A stretch of 64,000 bases of DNA, from assembly GCF_030816965.1 (NCBI RefSeq), contig NZ_JAUSYQ010000002.1, positions 5,942,001 through 6,006,000 on the forward strand, in the 5' to 3' direction. The position numbers and the translations under genes were made by a program. Below the pieces are notes generated by a model that was given only the letters and a program-made list of their open reading frames with translations, did not search any database and was not told the DNA's origin. Origin of the DNA: Streptomyces canus (GTDB taxonomy: Bacteria > Actinomycetota > Actinomycetes > Streptomycetales > Streptomycetaceae). Positions 27,085-35,158 of this stretch are shown here, piece after piece (positions within the stretch are counted from its first letter, which is position 1; each line of letters opens with the position of its first letter).

Positions 27085-27678
27085 CTAAGCGGGATCGGGC
27101 GTCCGACGCCTGAACACGAACGCCGTCGCCACTCCCGCCACCAGTCCCAGCAGGTGGGCCTGCCAGCTGACGCCCGACTGCGTGGGCGCCAGGCCCACGA
27201 GTATCGACGTGCCCCAGACCGCACCGACCAGCAGACCCACCAGCACCCCCAGCGGGCGCCGCTCCACGAAACCGGTGACCAGCAGGTAGCCGAAGAGGCC
27301 GAAGATCAGGCCCGACGCGCCCGCCGTGTTGGTGTGGGCCGGGGCTGTGAGCCAGACGCCCAGGCCGTCGGCCACGATGATCAGGGCGCAGACGGCGGCG
27401 AAGCGGCGCAGGCCGCCGAGGGCCGCGAGGAAGCCCATGACCAGCAGCGGGACGCTGTTCGCGGCCACGTGGGCGAAGCCGAAGTGGATGAAGGCGGCCG
27501 GGACGACGTCGACCAGCTCGGACGGGGTGCGTGGCGTGATGCCGAGGCCGTCGAGCGCGTGGCCGCTCGCCACGTCCACGACTTCCAGCAGCCACAGCAG
27601 CGCGACCCAGCCCACCATCAGCTTGGCCGCGGCCTTCGCACGGTCACCGCGCGACCACTCGACTTCCCTGCCCGTCAT
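27085..27678 (-). CDS. Rhomboid-family intramembrane serine protease
   Basis: This protein of about 197 residues has the rhomboid catalytic pattern. A helix with HFGFAHVAANS (HxxxN region) comes first, then the nucleophile motif GASGLIFG, and later the catalytic His in WQAHLLGL. Around six helices are predicted. It would cut within membrane segments of other proteins, and the substrate is unknown. The start is taken as the ATG at 27678 (MTGREVEW), with a G-rich stretch upstream, although a GTG at 27690 is possible. It is oriented against the menaquinone genes on each side. Confidence 0.9.
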   Translation of the reverse strand: MTGREVEWSRGDRAKAAAKLMVGWVALLWLLEVVDVASGHALDGLGITPRTPSELVDVVPAAFIHFGFAHVAANSVPLLVMGFLAALGGLRRFAAVCALIIVADGLGVWLTAPAHTNTAGASGLIFGLFGYLLVTGFVERRPLGVLVGLLVGAVWGTSILVGLAPTQSGVSWQAHLLGLVAGVATAFVFRRRTPDPA

Positions 27679-27769
27679 GGCGGCCCCCACCCCTCACTCG
27701 TCCCCATCGAGGGAACGACCGGACCCCTTGGCCGGTTCCCACCCCGTGACGCCGGATAGGCTCGGGGGT

Positions 27770-28453
27770 GTGAACCCAGTCAAGCCAGGAGAGACGCGGC
27801 GTACGCCTTGGATCGTAGGGGTGTCCGGCGCCTCCGGCACCCCGTATGCCGCGTCCGTGCTGCGCGCGCTCCTCGCCGCCGGTGAGAGCGTCGACCTGGT
27901 GGTCTCCCGTGCCTCGCGGCTCACCCTCCTCGACGAGACGGGGATCTCCTTCCGGGACGCGCACTGGCGCGAGGACCTGCGGGAATGGCTGGACCGGGGG
28001 GCCGACGGCAAGCCCGGCACCTTCGAGGCGGACATCACCGACGTGCGGTACTGGAACGCCGGGGACCTGGCCGCGGGGCCGTCCTCGGGGTCGTATCCGA
28101 GCAAGGGGATGCTGATCGTCCCCGCCTCCACCGCCTGCGTCGCCGGAGTCGCCCTCGGCCTCTCCAAGGACCTGCTGCAACGGGCCGCCGGCGTCACCCT
28201 CAAGGAGCGCCGCAAGCTGGTCGTGGCCGTACGGGAGACCCCGCTGAACGGCCAGACCCTCCGGCACCTCGTCACGCTCGACGACGCGGGCGCGACCGTC
28301 CTCCCCGCCTCGCCGGGTTTCTACGCGGGCGCCACCCACATCCAGGACCTGGTGGACTTCGTCGCCGGGCGGGTGCTGGACGCGGCGGGGGTCGGGCACG
28401 ACCTGTACCGACGCTGGCGGGGCGAACTGGGCGGCGGACCCTCGGGTCAGTAA
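27770..28453 (+). CDS. mqnM: UbiX-family flavin prenyltransferase
   Basis: UbiX proteins make prenylated FMN, the cofactor that UbiD decarboxylases need. This one has 227 residues. The flavin-binding start WIVGVSGASGTPYAASVLRA, the central VPASTACVAGVALG, and the conserved KERRKLVVAVRETPLN with LPASPGFYAG are all typical. The GTG at 27770 starts the homologous part; upstream in-frame codons lie in the region of the divergent rhomboid gene. It completes the UbiD-UbiA-UbiX set for late menaquinone steps. The symbol follows the futalosine literature as I recall it. Confidence 0.92.
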   Translation: MNPVKPGETRRTPWIVGVSGASGTPYAASVLRALLAAGESVDLVVSRASRLTLLDETGISFRDAHWREDLREWLDRGADGKPGTFEADITDVRYWNAGDLAAGPSSGSYPSKGMLIVPASTACVAGVALGLSKDLLQRAAGVTLKERRKLVVAVRETPLNGQTLRHLVTLDDAGATVLPASPGFYAGATHIQDLVDFVAGRVLDAAGVGHDLYRRWRGELGGGPSGQ

Positions 28454-28473
28454 GGCAAGCGGTCAGTAAGGCA
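28445..28473 (+). repeat. 13-bp direct repeat across the ubiX-type stop codon
   Basis: GGTCAGTAAGGCA occurs at 28445-28457 and 28461-28473, with a period of 16 bases. The first copy contains the TAA stop of the UbiX-type gene. It may be a recent local duplication, and no function is claimed. Confidence 0.6.
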
Positions 28474-28527
28474 CGTGGCAGTACCTCTCATCACTTCAGG
28501 CACTTTTCAGCGGAAGGCTTCGATCGC

Positions 28528-28983
28528 ATGGACGCGGTGGACAGGCAGCTCATCCAGGCCCTGAGGGAGAACGGCCGGGCCTCCTACGCGGAGCTGGGAC
28601 GCCTCGTCGGTCTGTCGGGACCCAGCGTCACCGACCGCATCAACCGGCTGGAGGCGGCCGGGGTCATCACCGGTTACCGCGCCACCGTCGACGCCGCCTC
28701 GCTCGGCCTCGGCGTCACCGCGCTGATCGGAATCTCGCTGGGGGACGCGGTCGACCACGAGGACGTGGCGCGCCGGCTGAGGGACCTCGGCGAGATCGAG
28801 GACTGCTGGTTCATCGCGGGCGACGACTCGTACATGCTGAAGGTCCGGGCGTCGGACGTCGACGGTCTGGAGAAGATCATCCGGCGGCTGTCCGGGACCA
28901 AGGGCGTCTCCCGGACCCGTACCACGATCGTGCTCTCCACGAAGTGGGAGAACCGGGTCGGAGAGCTGCCCGAAGAGGCGTAG
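28528..28983 (+). CDS. Lrp/AsnC-family regulator in the menaquinone cluster
   Basis: This is a single-module Lrp/AsnC protein of 151 residues with an N-terminal HTH (AVDRQLIQALRENGRASYAE, GLSGPSVTDRINRL) and a RAM domain (DCWFIAGDDSYMLKVRASDV). The ATG at 28528 has CGGAAGG at 28511-28517. It lies between the UbiX-type gene and mqnE in the same direction. It is conserved there in streptomycetes as far as I recall, so it may tune menaquinone genes to an amino acid or aromatic signal. That role is an inference. Confidence 0.9.
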   Translation: MDAVDRQLIQALRENGRASYAELGRLVGLSGPSVTDRINRLEAAGVITGYRATVDAASLGLGVTALIGISLGDAVDHEDVARRLRDLGEIEDCWFIAGDDSYMLKVRASDVDGLEKIIRRLSGTKGVSRTRTTIVLSTKWENRVGELPEEA

Positions 28984-29030
28984 ACGTACGGTTGTCGGAG
29001 TCGTTCGGGGTCGTCGGAAGAGGTGTGGGC

Positions 29031-30194
29031 ATGGATGTCGGGCTCAAGCGCGAGCTGGAGGAGAAGGTCAGGGCCGGTGAACGGCTGACCCGTGAGGACG
29101 GCATCGCACTGTACGAGTCGGACGACCTGGCCTGGCTCGGCGGCCTCGCGCACGAGGTGCGGACGCGGAAGAACGGCGACGTCGTCCACTTCAACGTCAA
29201 CCGCCACCTCAACATGACCAATGTCTGCACGGCGTCCTGCGCCTACTGCTCCTTCCAGCGCAAGCCGGGCGAGAAGGACGCGTACACGATGCGCATCGAG
29301 GAGGCGGTGAAGCTCGCCAAGGCGATGGAGGGCGAGAACCTCACCGAACTGCACATCGTCAACGGCCTGCACCCGAACCTGCCGTGGCGCTACTACCCGC
29401 GGTCGCTGCGCGAGCTGAAGGCCGCGCTTCCGGACGTCTCCCTGAAGGCCTTCACCGCGACGGAGATCCACCACTTCGAGACCATCTCGGGTCTGTCGGC
29501 GTCGGAGATCCTGGACGAGCTGATCGACGCGGGCCTGGAGTCCCTCACCGGCGGTGGCGCGGAGATCTTCGACTGGGAGGTCCGGCAGCACATCGTGGAC
29601 CACAGGACCCACTGGGAGGACTGGTCCCGGATCCACCGCCTGGCGCACGAGAAGGGTCTCAAGACCCCGAGCACCATGCTGTACGGCCACATCGAGGAGC
29701 ACAGGCACCGCGTCGACCACGTCCTGCGCCTGCGCGAGCTCCAGGACGAGACCGGCGGCTTCCAGGTCTTCATCCCGCTGCGCTACCAGCACGACTTCGT
29801 GGACGTGAAGGACGGCAAGGTCAGGAACCGTCTCCAGGCGCGCACGCGGATGGCGACGGGCGCGGAGGCCCTGAAGACCTTCGCGGTCTCCCGGCTGCTG
29901 TTCGACAACGTCCCGCACGTCAAGGTCTTCTGGGTCATGCACGGTGTCCAGACCGCCCAGCTGGCCCTCCAGCACGGCGCGGACGACATGGACGGCTCGG
30001 TGGTCGAGTACAAGATCACCCACGACGCCGACAACTACGGCACCCCGAACAAACTGACCCGCGAGGACCTGCTGGACCTGATCCGCGACGCGGGCTTCCG
30101 CCCGGTGGAGCGGAACACGCGCTACGAGATCATTCGCGAGTACGACGGTCCGGACGCGGGGCGCCGGGAGGCGCCGCAGCCGATGCGGCTCTGA
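29031..30194 (+). CDS. mqnE: Aminofutalosine synthase (radical SAM)
   Basis: MqnE joins 3-[(1-carboxyvinyl)oxy]benzoate to S-adenosylmethionine by radical chemistry to give 6-amino-6-deoxyfutalosine, the second step of the futalosine pathway. The 387-residue protein has the radical SAM cysteines C66-C70-C73 in NVCTASCAYCSF. The preceding VHFNVNRHLNMTN and the later GGGAEIFDWEVRQHI are typical. ATG 29031 has GGAAGAGG at 29016-29023, so the longer frame from 28944 is not used. Homologous MqnC is encoded at 56961 and MqnA at 53282. Confidence 0.95.
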   Translation: MDVGLKRELEEKVRAGERLTREDGIALYESDDLAWLGGLAHEVRTRKNGDVVHFNVNRHLNMTNVCTASCAYCSFQRKPGEKDAYTMRIEEAVKLAKAMEGENLTELHIVNGLHPNLPWRYYPRSLRELKAALPDVSLKAFTATEIHHFETISGLSASEILDELIDAGLESLTGGGAEIFDWEVRQHIVDHRTHWEDWSRIHRLAHEKGLKTPSTMLYGHIEEHRHRVDHVLRLRELQDETGGFQVFIPLRYQHDFVDVKDGKVRNRLQARTRMATGAEALKTFAVSRLLFDNVPHVKVFWVMHGVQTAQLALQHGADDMDGSVVEYKITHDADNYGTPNKLTREDLLDLIRDAGFRPVERNTRYEIIREYDGPDAGRREAPQPMRL

Positions 30195-30277
30195 CGGTTC
30201 CGGTCGTTCTCCGTCTGCGGCGCCGCGGGGGGCCGGTCGCGCCGTTCCGCGCGCTCCTGGGTGGGTACTCGGGCCGC

Positions 30278-30925
30278 ATGGTTGCCAAGGCACCCGAAGA
30301 TGCCTACACCGCCGAACCCTTCCTCCCGGACGGCGGCGGTCTGACGGCCCTGCGCAAGGCCGCCGCCGGCTGCCGTGGCTGTCCCCTGCACCGGGACGCC
30401 ACGCAGACCGTCTTCGGCGAGGGCAGCGCACACGCGCGCGTGATGTTCGTCGGGGAGCAGCCCGGCGACCAGGAGGACCGGCAGGGGAAGCCCTTCGTCG
30501 GTCCCGCCGGCAAGCTGCTCGACCGTGCCCTCGCGGAGGCCGGTATCGAACCGGCGGACGCGTACGTCACCAACGCCGTGAAGCACTTCAAGTTCACGCA
30601 GGCCGAGCCACGCAAACGCCGTATCCACAAGGCGCCCAGCCTCCGGGAGATGACGGCCTGCGGCCCCTGGCTCGCCAAGGAGCTGGAGATCGTCGAACCG
30701 GAGTTGATCGTCGTCCTCGGCGCCACCGCGGGCAAGGCGCTGCTCGGCTCGTCGTTCCGGGTGACGCAGGTGCGCGGGACCGTGCTGGAGGAGGAGATCC
30801 ACGGCCGACGGGAGCGGCTCGTGCCGACCGTGCATCCGTCGGCCGTACTGCGGGCCGAGGACAGGGAGGGCGCGTACCGGGGCATGGTGGCGGACCTGGA
30901 GGTGGCGGCCCGGGCGCTGGGGTGA
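30278..30925 (+). CDS. udgX: UdgX-type uracil-DNA glycosylase
   Basis: This 215-residue protein belongs to the family-4-related uracil-DNA glycosylases and carries the UdgX-specific loop KRRIH (113-117). In the mycobacterial UdgX the His of this loop becomes covalently bonded to the deoxyribose after uracil is released. The water-activating motif GEQPGDQED (59-67), VGPAGKLLDRAL, and HPSAV (186-190) are present. Cys 32, Cys 35 and Cys 128 should bind a 4Fe-4S cluster; the fourth ligand is not obvious. It would mark or trap uracil in DNA rather than act as a turnover enzyme. It follows mqnE in the same direction, 83 bp apart. Confidence 0.92.
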   Translation: MVAKAPEDAYTAEPFLPDGGGLTALRKAAAGCRGCPLHRDATQTVFGEGSAHARVMFVGEQPGDQEDRQGKPFVGPAGKLLDRALAEAGIEPADAYVTNAVKHFKFTQAEPRKRRIHKAPSLREMTACGPWLAKELEIVEPELIVVLGATAGKALLGSSFRVTQVRGTVLEEEIHGRRERLVPTVHPSAVLRAEDREGAYRGMVADLEVAARALG

Positions 30926-30983
30926 CGTAGGTGACGCCGGAATCAGCTTGAGGCGCCAGATGCGTAATGTCTAACCTTTCCCC

Positions 30984-31508
30984 ATGCCCCTTACCTTCAC
31001 CCTCGACCCGGCCGTCACCCCCGCCCTGCGCGACGGGGTCCTCGACCTGTGGACGGATGTCTCCAACGCGGGCGGCGCCGTCGGTTTCGTGGCGCCGGTG
31101 GAGCGGGAGACGATCCGCCCCGAACTGGTGAAGCACTTCGTGGCGATGGCGGAGCGACGGACGCGGCTCCTCGTCGGACACGACGAGGACGGACAGGTCG
31201 CCGCCACCGCCTTCTTCAGCTTCAACACGCACCGGCTCATGACCCACTGGGTGTGGCTGTACACGGTCATGGTCCACCCCCGCCACCAGGGCAGGGGTTA
31301 CGGCCGCGACCTCCTCTCGGCGGCGGCCGACGCCGCCCGCACCTTCGAGGACATCGAGGCGATACGGCTCACCTGCCGCGGCGGCCTCGGTCTGGAGCGT
31401 TTCTACGGCTCCTGCGGCTACAAGGAGGTCGGCCGCGTACCCGGCGCGATCCGCGTCGCACCCGGTGACGACCGGGACGATGTGATCATGCTGCTGCCGG
31501 TCACCTGA
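30984..31508 (+). CDS. GNAT-family N-acetyltransferase
   Basis: This 174-residue protein is a GNAT acetyltransferase. The acetyl-CoA-binding motif A is TVMVHPRHQGRGYGRDLLSA, and the C-terminal GGLGLERFYGSCGYKEVGRV is the usual motif B. The substrate cannot be read from sequence. It begins 58 bp after udgX and is followed by a small membrane protein gene. No regulatory link is visible. Confidence 0.88.
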   Translation: MPLTFTLDPAVTPALRDGVLDLWTDVSNAGGAVGFVAPVERETIRPELVKHFVAMAERRTRLLVGHDEDGQVAATAFFSFNTHRLMTHWVWLYTVMVHPRHQGRGYGRDLLSAAADAARTFEDIEAIRLTCRGGLGLERFYGSCGYKEVGRVPGAIRVAPGDDRDDVIMLLPVT

Positions 31509-31604
31509 CCCCGTTCGAGGGCCGGGTGACCGGCGTGCTTCACTGGACGGTGCCCCTTTGGGGTGTTCGGGCCGTTCGATACGGATACGGAAGAGTGGAT
31601 TGAC

Positions 31605-31916
31605 ATGCTCCGCTACACACTGATGCGCCTCGGGATCCTGGTGGGCTGCCTCGTGGTCGTCTGGGGCCTCGTCTACTCCGGCCTCGCCCCGCGCGGCCTC
31701 GGCGACTCCAACGGCATGTGGATCGTCCTGCTCTCCCTGCTGCTCTCGGCTCCGATCAGCTTCGTGGTCCTGCGCAAGGAGCGTGACCGCGCCTCCATCC
31801 AGGTCGTGCAGCGGGTCGACCGGATGAAGGCCAACCTGGAGGCGAACCGCAGCCAGGAGGACGAGGCCGCGGACGAGGCGAGCCGTCCTCAGGGTCAGGC
31901 CCCGCAGACCTCCTGA
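31605..31916 (+). CDS. DUF4229-type small membrane protein
   Basis: This 103-residue protein has two N-terminal membrane helices (MRLGILVGCLVVVWGLVYSG and MWIVLLSLLLSAPISFVVL), followed by a charged tail (RKERDRASIQVVQRVDRM) and an acidic C-terminus. This layout matches the actinobacterial DUF4229 family. The ATG at 31605 has GGAAGAG at 31589-31595. The frame is open a little further upstream without better signals. The function is unknown. Confidence 0.85.
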   Translation: MLRYTLMRLGILVGCLVVVWGLVYSGLAPRGLGDSNGMWIVLLSLLLSAPISFVVLRKERDRASIQVVQRVDRMKANLEANRSQEDEAADEASRPQGQAPQTS

Positions 31917-31962
31917 GGTCAACGCCCGCGCTGCCGTGCCCGCGTGACCGTAGGCTTTGCGC

Positions 31963-32637
31963 ATGGGTGTCGTGAAGAGCAAGCGGATGCCGCGTGCCGT
32001 GCGGGAGCAGCAGATGCTGGACGCCGCTGTGGAGATCTTCGGGCAGCGTGGGTACATGGCCGCCTCGATGGACGAGATCGCCGAACTCGCCGGTGTGTCG
32101 AAGCCGTTGGTGTATCTGTACCTGAACTCCAAGGAAGACCTCTTCACCGCGTGCATCCGCCGGGAGGCGGCCGCGCTCACGGAGGCGGTGCGGACGGGCG
32201 TGCGCACGGATCTGCCCGCCGACCGTCAGCTCTGGGACGGGCTGCTGGCGTTCTTCACCCACACGTCGCGCAACCCGCACGGCTGGTCCGTGCTGCATCT
32301 CCAGGCCCGTATCCACGGTGAGGCGTTCGCCGCCGAGGTCACCGCGATGCGCGAGGAGATCGTGGCGTTCGTGACCCACCTGATCGTGGTCGCGGCCCGC
32401 GAGGCGCACCGCGATCCCGACCTGCCCGAGCGCGAGGTAGCCGGCCTCGCCGAGGCGCTCGTCGGCGCCGCCGAGTCCCTCGCGGCCTGGGCCAACGCGA
32501 CCGAGGGCGTGACCGCGAGGCAGTCGGCGGTCACCCTCATGAACTTCGCGTGGGCGGGCCTCGGAAACCTGATGGAGGCCAGGCCGTGGACCCTCAGGGA
32601 CACACCCGCCGAGGACGCTCCGCTGCAGGTCGGCTGA
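31963..32637 (+). CDS. TetR-family transcriptional regulator
   Basis: This 224-residue regulator has the TetR HTH: VREQQMLDAAVEIFGQRGYM, followed by ASMDEIAELAGVSKPLVYLY. The C-terminal ligand domain is helical. The following genes encode a MaoC hydratase, a FabG4-type reductase, a thiolase, and an acyl-CoA ligase, so fatty-acid control with an acyl-CoA ligand is the natural guess. The perfect palindrome at 35098-35115 between fabG and the thiolase gene is its likely operator. Binding is not shown. Confidence 0.9.
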   Translation: MGVVKSKRMPRAVREQQMLDAAVEIFGQRGYMAASMDEIAELAGVSKPLVYLYLNSKEDLFTACIRREAAALTEAVRTGVRTDLPADRQLWDGLLAFFTHTSRNPHGWSVLHLQARIHGEAFAAEVTAMREEIVAFVTHLIVVAAREAHRDPDLPEREVAGLAEALVGAAESLAAWANATEGVTARQSAVTLMNFAWAGLGNLMEARPWTLRDTPAEDAPLQVG

Positions 32638-32674
32638 GAGCGGCGTCCTGGGCGCGACGAGGCCTGCGGCTGCT

Positions 32675-33775
32675 TCAGGTCAGCGGGTGGACGCCCCCGG
32701 TCACATGTACGCGGTCGCCGCCGCACAGTTCGAAGCGCTCGCCGTTCGCCGCGTACGTCACCGTCCCCGGCAGCAGCACCGGTGCCCTGAACTCCGCCCG
32801 CACCAGTACCGCTTGAGGCGTGCCGTGGGCTGCCAGGCAGCGGGCCGCCGTCCACATGCCGTGCGCGATCGCCCTCGGGAAGCCGAAGAGGCGGGCCGTG
32901 AGCGGGTACAGGTGGATCGGGTTGCGGTCGCCGGACGCGGCGGCGTAACGCCGGCCGATGTCCCCGGCCAGCCGCCACTCGTCGACGCCGGGCAGCGGTT
33001 CATGCCTCTCGCGGTCCCGCTCCCGGGCGGTTCCCTCCGTGCGGTGCCGGGCCAGATACGTGCTCACCGACTCCCATACGACCTCCTCGCCCACCCGCAG
33101 CTCGGTGACGACCGCGGCCTCCGTACCGCGTCGGTGCGGCGCCAACCCGTCGACGTACACGGTGAGTTCGTACTCGCCCGTCGCCGCCAGCTCCCGGTAC
33201 CGCGTGATCTCGATCGACGTGTGCACCAGCCCGAGCAACGGCAGCGGGAAGCCCCGCCCGCTCATCAGGCTCATGGCCAGGGGAAAGCCCAGCACATGCG
33301 GATACGTCACCGGCAACGCGTCCTCCCCGGTCGGGAACCCGCACACCCGCTCGTAGGCGGCGAGCCGCGCGAGGTCCACCCGCAGAGTGGGCAGCACCAG
33401 CCGGGTGCGGGGGAAGTCCGCGGTCGCGGCGGGCCGCTTGAAGGGGGAGCGCAGGGCGCCTGCGGCCAGGAGGGGGACGAGGGAGGGAGGTTGAGCGAGG
33501 ACGGTGAGCGGGCCGCGGGGAGGTGGGCCGTGGCGGCGTGAGTCCTGGGGGTGCGCGAGCTCGGGGTGCGAGTCCTCGGAGGCGTCACCGTACCCGTCGC
33601 CGAAGTTCGAGCCCTCGGAGCGCGCACCTTCCGGGGCGGAGCTCTCGGGGCGTACCTCCCCGCCGTTCGACCCCTCGGACCCGGAGCCCCCCAGCCCCAC
33701 CCCGTCGGAGTGCGCCCCCTCGGCCCGTCCTCCCTCGCCGCACGAACCCTCGGCCTGCCTGTCGTCCGCGTGCAT
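32675..33775 (-). CDS. MaoC-like hydratase with a low-complexity N-terminus
   Basis: This protein of about 366 residues has two hot-dog halves. The C-terminal one has the R-hydratase motif YAAASGDRNPIHLYPLTARL with catalytic Asp and His. It would hydrate trans-2-enoyl thioesters in a FAS-II-like or beta-oxidation step. The start at ATG 33775 lies five bases after the fabG stop, so the two are coupled. Residues 1-80 are unusual: Glu/Gly/Ser-rich degenerate repeats such as EGARSEGSN and EGSNGGEV. Internal GTG codons there could be the true start. The gene is leftward in an operon with the reductase. Confidence 0.88.
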   Translation of the reverse strand: MHADDRQAEGSCGEGGRAEGAHSDGVGLGGSGSEGSNGGEVRPESSAPEGARSEGSNFGDGYGDASEDSHPELAHPQDSRRHGPPPRGPLTVLAQPPSLVPLLAAGALRSPFKRPAATADFPRTRLVLPTLRVDLARLAAYERVCGFPTGEDALPVTYPHVLGFPLAMSLMSGRGFPLPLLGLVHTSIEITRYRELAATGEYELTVYVDGLAPHRRGTEAAVVTELRVGEEVVWESVSTYLARHRTEGTARERDRERHEPLPGVDEWRLAGDIGRRYAAASGDRNPIHLYPLTARLFGFPRAIAHGMWTAARCLAAHGTPQAVLVRAEFRAPVLLPGTVTYAANGERFELCGGDRVHVTGGVHPLT

Positions 33776-33780
33776 CCCCA

Positions 33781-35070
33781 CTACGCCCCCAGCAGACTCT
33801 GGCCGCACACCCGCACGACCTGCCCGTTCACCGCGCCGGACGCCGGATGCGCCAGCCACGCCGTCGTCTCGGCCACGTCGGCCGGCAGCCCGCCCTGTCC
33901 GAGGGAGTTCATCCGCCGCCCCGCCTCCCGGATGAACAGCGGGATCGCCGCCGTCATCTTCGTCTCGATGAAACCGGGAGCGACCGCGTTCACCGTGACC
34001 CCGTGCTCGGCCGCCGCCCGGGGCGCCAGCGAGCGCACCAGACCGACGACACCGGCCTTGCTCGCGCCGTAGTTCGTCTGTCCGGCGTTCCCCGCGAGCC
34101 CCGCGATGGACGCGGTGGCGACGATCCGTCCGCCCCGCCGCAGCGTGCCCGTCTCCAGCAGCGCGTCCGTCGTGCGCAGCACGCTCGCGAGGTTCACCTC
34201 GAGCACCGAACTCCAGCGCTCCGCAGGCATGTTGACCAGCCGCCGGTCCCGGGTGATCCCCGCGTTGTGGACCAGCACGTCCAGCCCCTCGGGCAGCGCC
34301 TTTGCGATCCGCGCGCCCGCGTCCGCGGCCGTGATGTCCAGCGCGAGGGCACTGCCCCCGAGCCGCGCGGCAAGCTGCTCGGCATCCGCCGACGCCCCCG
34401 GCACATCGAGGACGACCACCCGTGCCCCGTCCCTGGCCAGCGTCTCGGCGACCGCCGCACCGATGCCCCGCGCCCCGCCGGTCACCAGGGCCGTCCGCCC
34501 GGCGAGCGGGAGGGACCAGTCGACGTCGGCCTCCCGCGCCTCCCCGACCTCGATCACCTGACCGCTGACGTACGCCGACTTGGGGGAGAGCAGGAAGCGC
34601 AGCGTCGACTCGGCCGCGGACGCGTCGGTGAGCCGTACGAGGTTGACCGTTCTGCCCCGCCCGATCTCCTTGCCGAGCGAGCGCGTGAATCCCTCCAACG
34701 CCTGCTGGGCGGCGGCCTGGTGATGGTCGAGGGGATCGAGCGGCGCCCCCAGGACGACGACCCGCCCGCTCTCGGCGACGGACCGCACGACCGGGTGCAG
34801 CGCCGCGTGCACCTCGGCGAGCCCTTCGACGTCCCGGACCCCGGTGGCGTCGAGGAGCACCGCGGCGGGCGCGTCCGAGGACGCCACCAACGCCGGCCCG
34901 GTCAGCCCGGACAGCTCCGACTTCCCCGCCGTGAGATGCAGCACCCCAGCCCGGAACTCCGGGAACTCCTCCGACCACCGGCGCAGCACCGTCGGCTGCG
35001 GAAGCCCCAGGTGGCGGGTGAGGAACCGACCCGGAGCGGTACCGGTGAAGCTCAGATAGCGGTCGGCCAT
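33781..35070 (-). CDS. fabG: 3-oxoacyl-[ACP] reductase, FabG4 (high-molecular-weight) type
   Basis: This SDR of about 429 residues has two Rossmann domains. The N-terminal one is degenerate, while the C-terminal one (from about residue 205) has the NADPH motif TGGARGIGAAVAE, the NAG motif (LVHNAGIT), catalytic Ser in TASIAG, and YGASK. This layout is that of mycobacterial FabG4. It reduces 3-oxoacyl thioesters. ATG 35070 is preferred because GGGAG lies six bases upstream; ATG 35076 is possible. It is divergent from the thiolase gene across a perfect palindrome and is followed by the MaoC gene. Confidence 0.92.
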   Translation of the reverse strand: MADRYLSFTGTAPGRFLTRHLGLPQPTVLRRWSEEFPEFRAGVLHLTAGKSELSGLTGPALVASSDAPAAVLLDATGVRDVEGLAEVHAALHPVVRSVAESGRVVVLGAPLDPLDHHQAAAQQALEGFTRSLGKEIGRGRTVNLVRLTDASAAESTLRFLLSPKSAYVSGQVIEVGEAREADVDWSLPLAGRTALVTGGARGIGAAVAETLARDGARVVVLDVPGASADAEQLAARLGGSALALDITAADAGARIAKALPEGLDVLVHNAGITRDRRLVNMPAERWSSVLEVNLASVLRTTDALLETGTLRRGGRIVATASIAGLAGNAGQTNYGASKAGVVGLVRSLAPRAAAEHGVTVNAVAPGFIETKMTAAIPLFIREAGRRMNSLGQGGLPADVAETTAWLAHPASGAVNGQVVRVCGQSLLGA

Positions 35071-35097
35071 GTCCATCTCCCGGGTCGGTCGCAGATT

Positions 35098-35115
35098 CCT
35101 TACTCTGGAGTAAGG
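35098..35115. promoter_or_regulatory. Perfect 18-bp palindrome, candidate TetR operator
   Basis: CCTTACTC-TG-GAGTAAGG is a perfect 8-bp dyad with a two-base centre. It lies in the 82-bp gap between the divergent fabG and thiolase genes. A related half site (GGTAAG) follows at 35124-35129. This size and symmetry suit a TetR dimer such as the one encoded at 31963. Confidence 0.6.
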
Positions 35116-35158
35116 TTACCGTAGGTAAGCCGCTGTCCGAGGTGAGGAGCTGGTGGAA

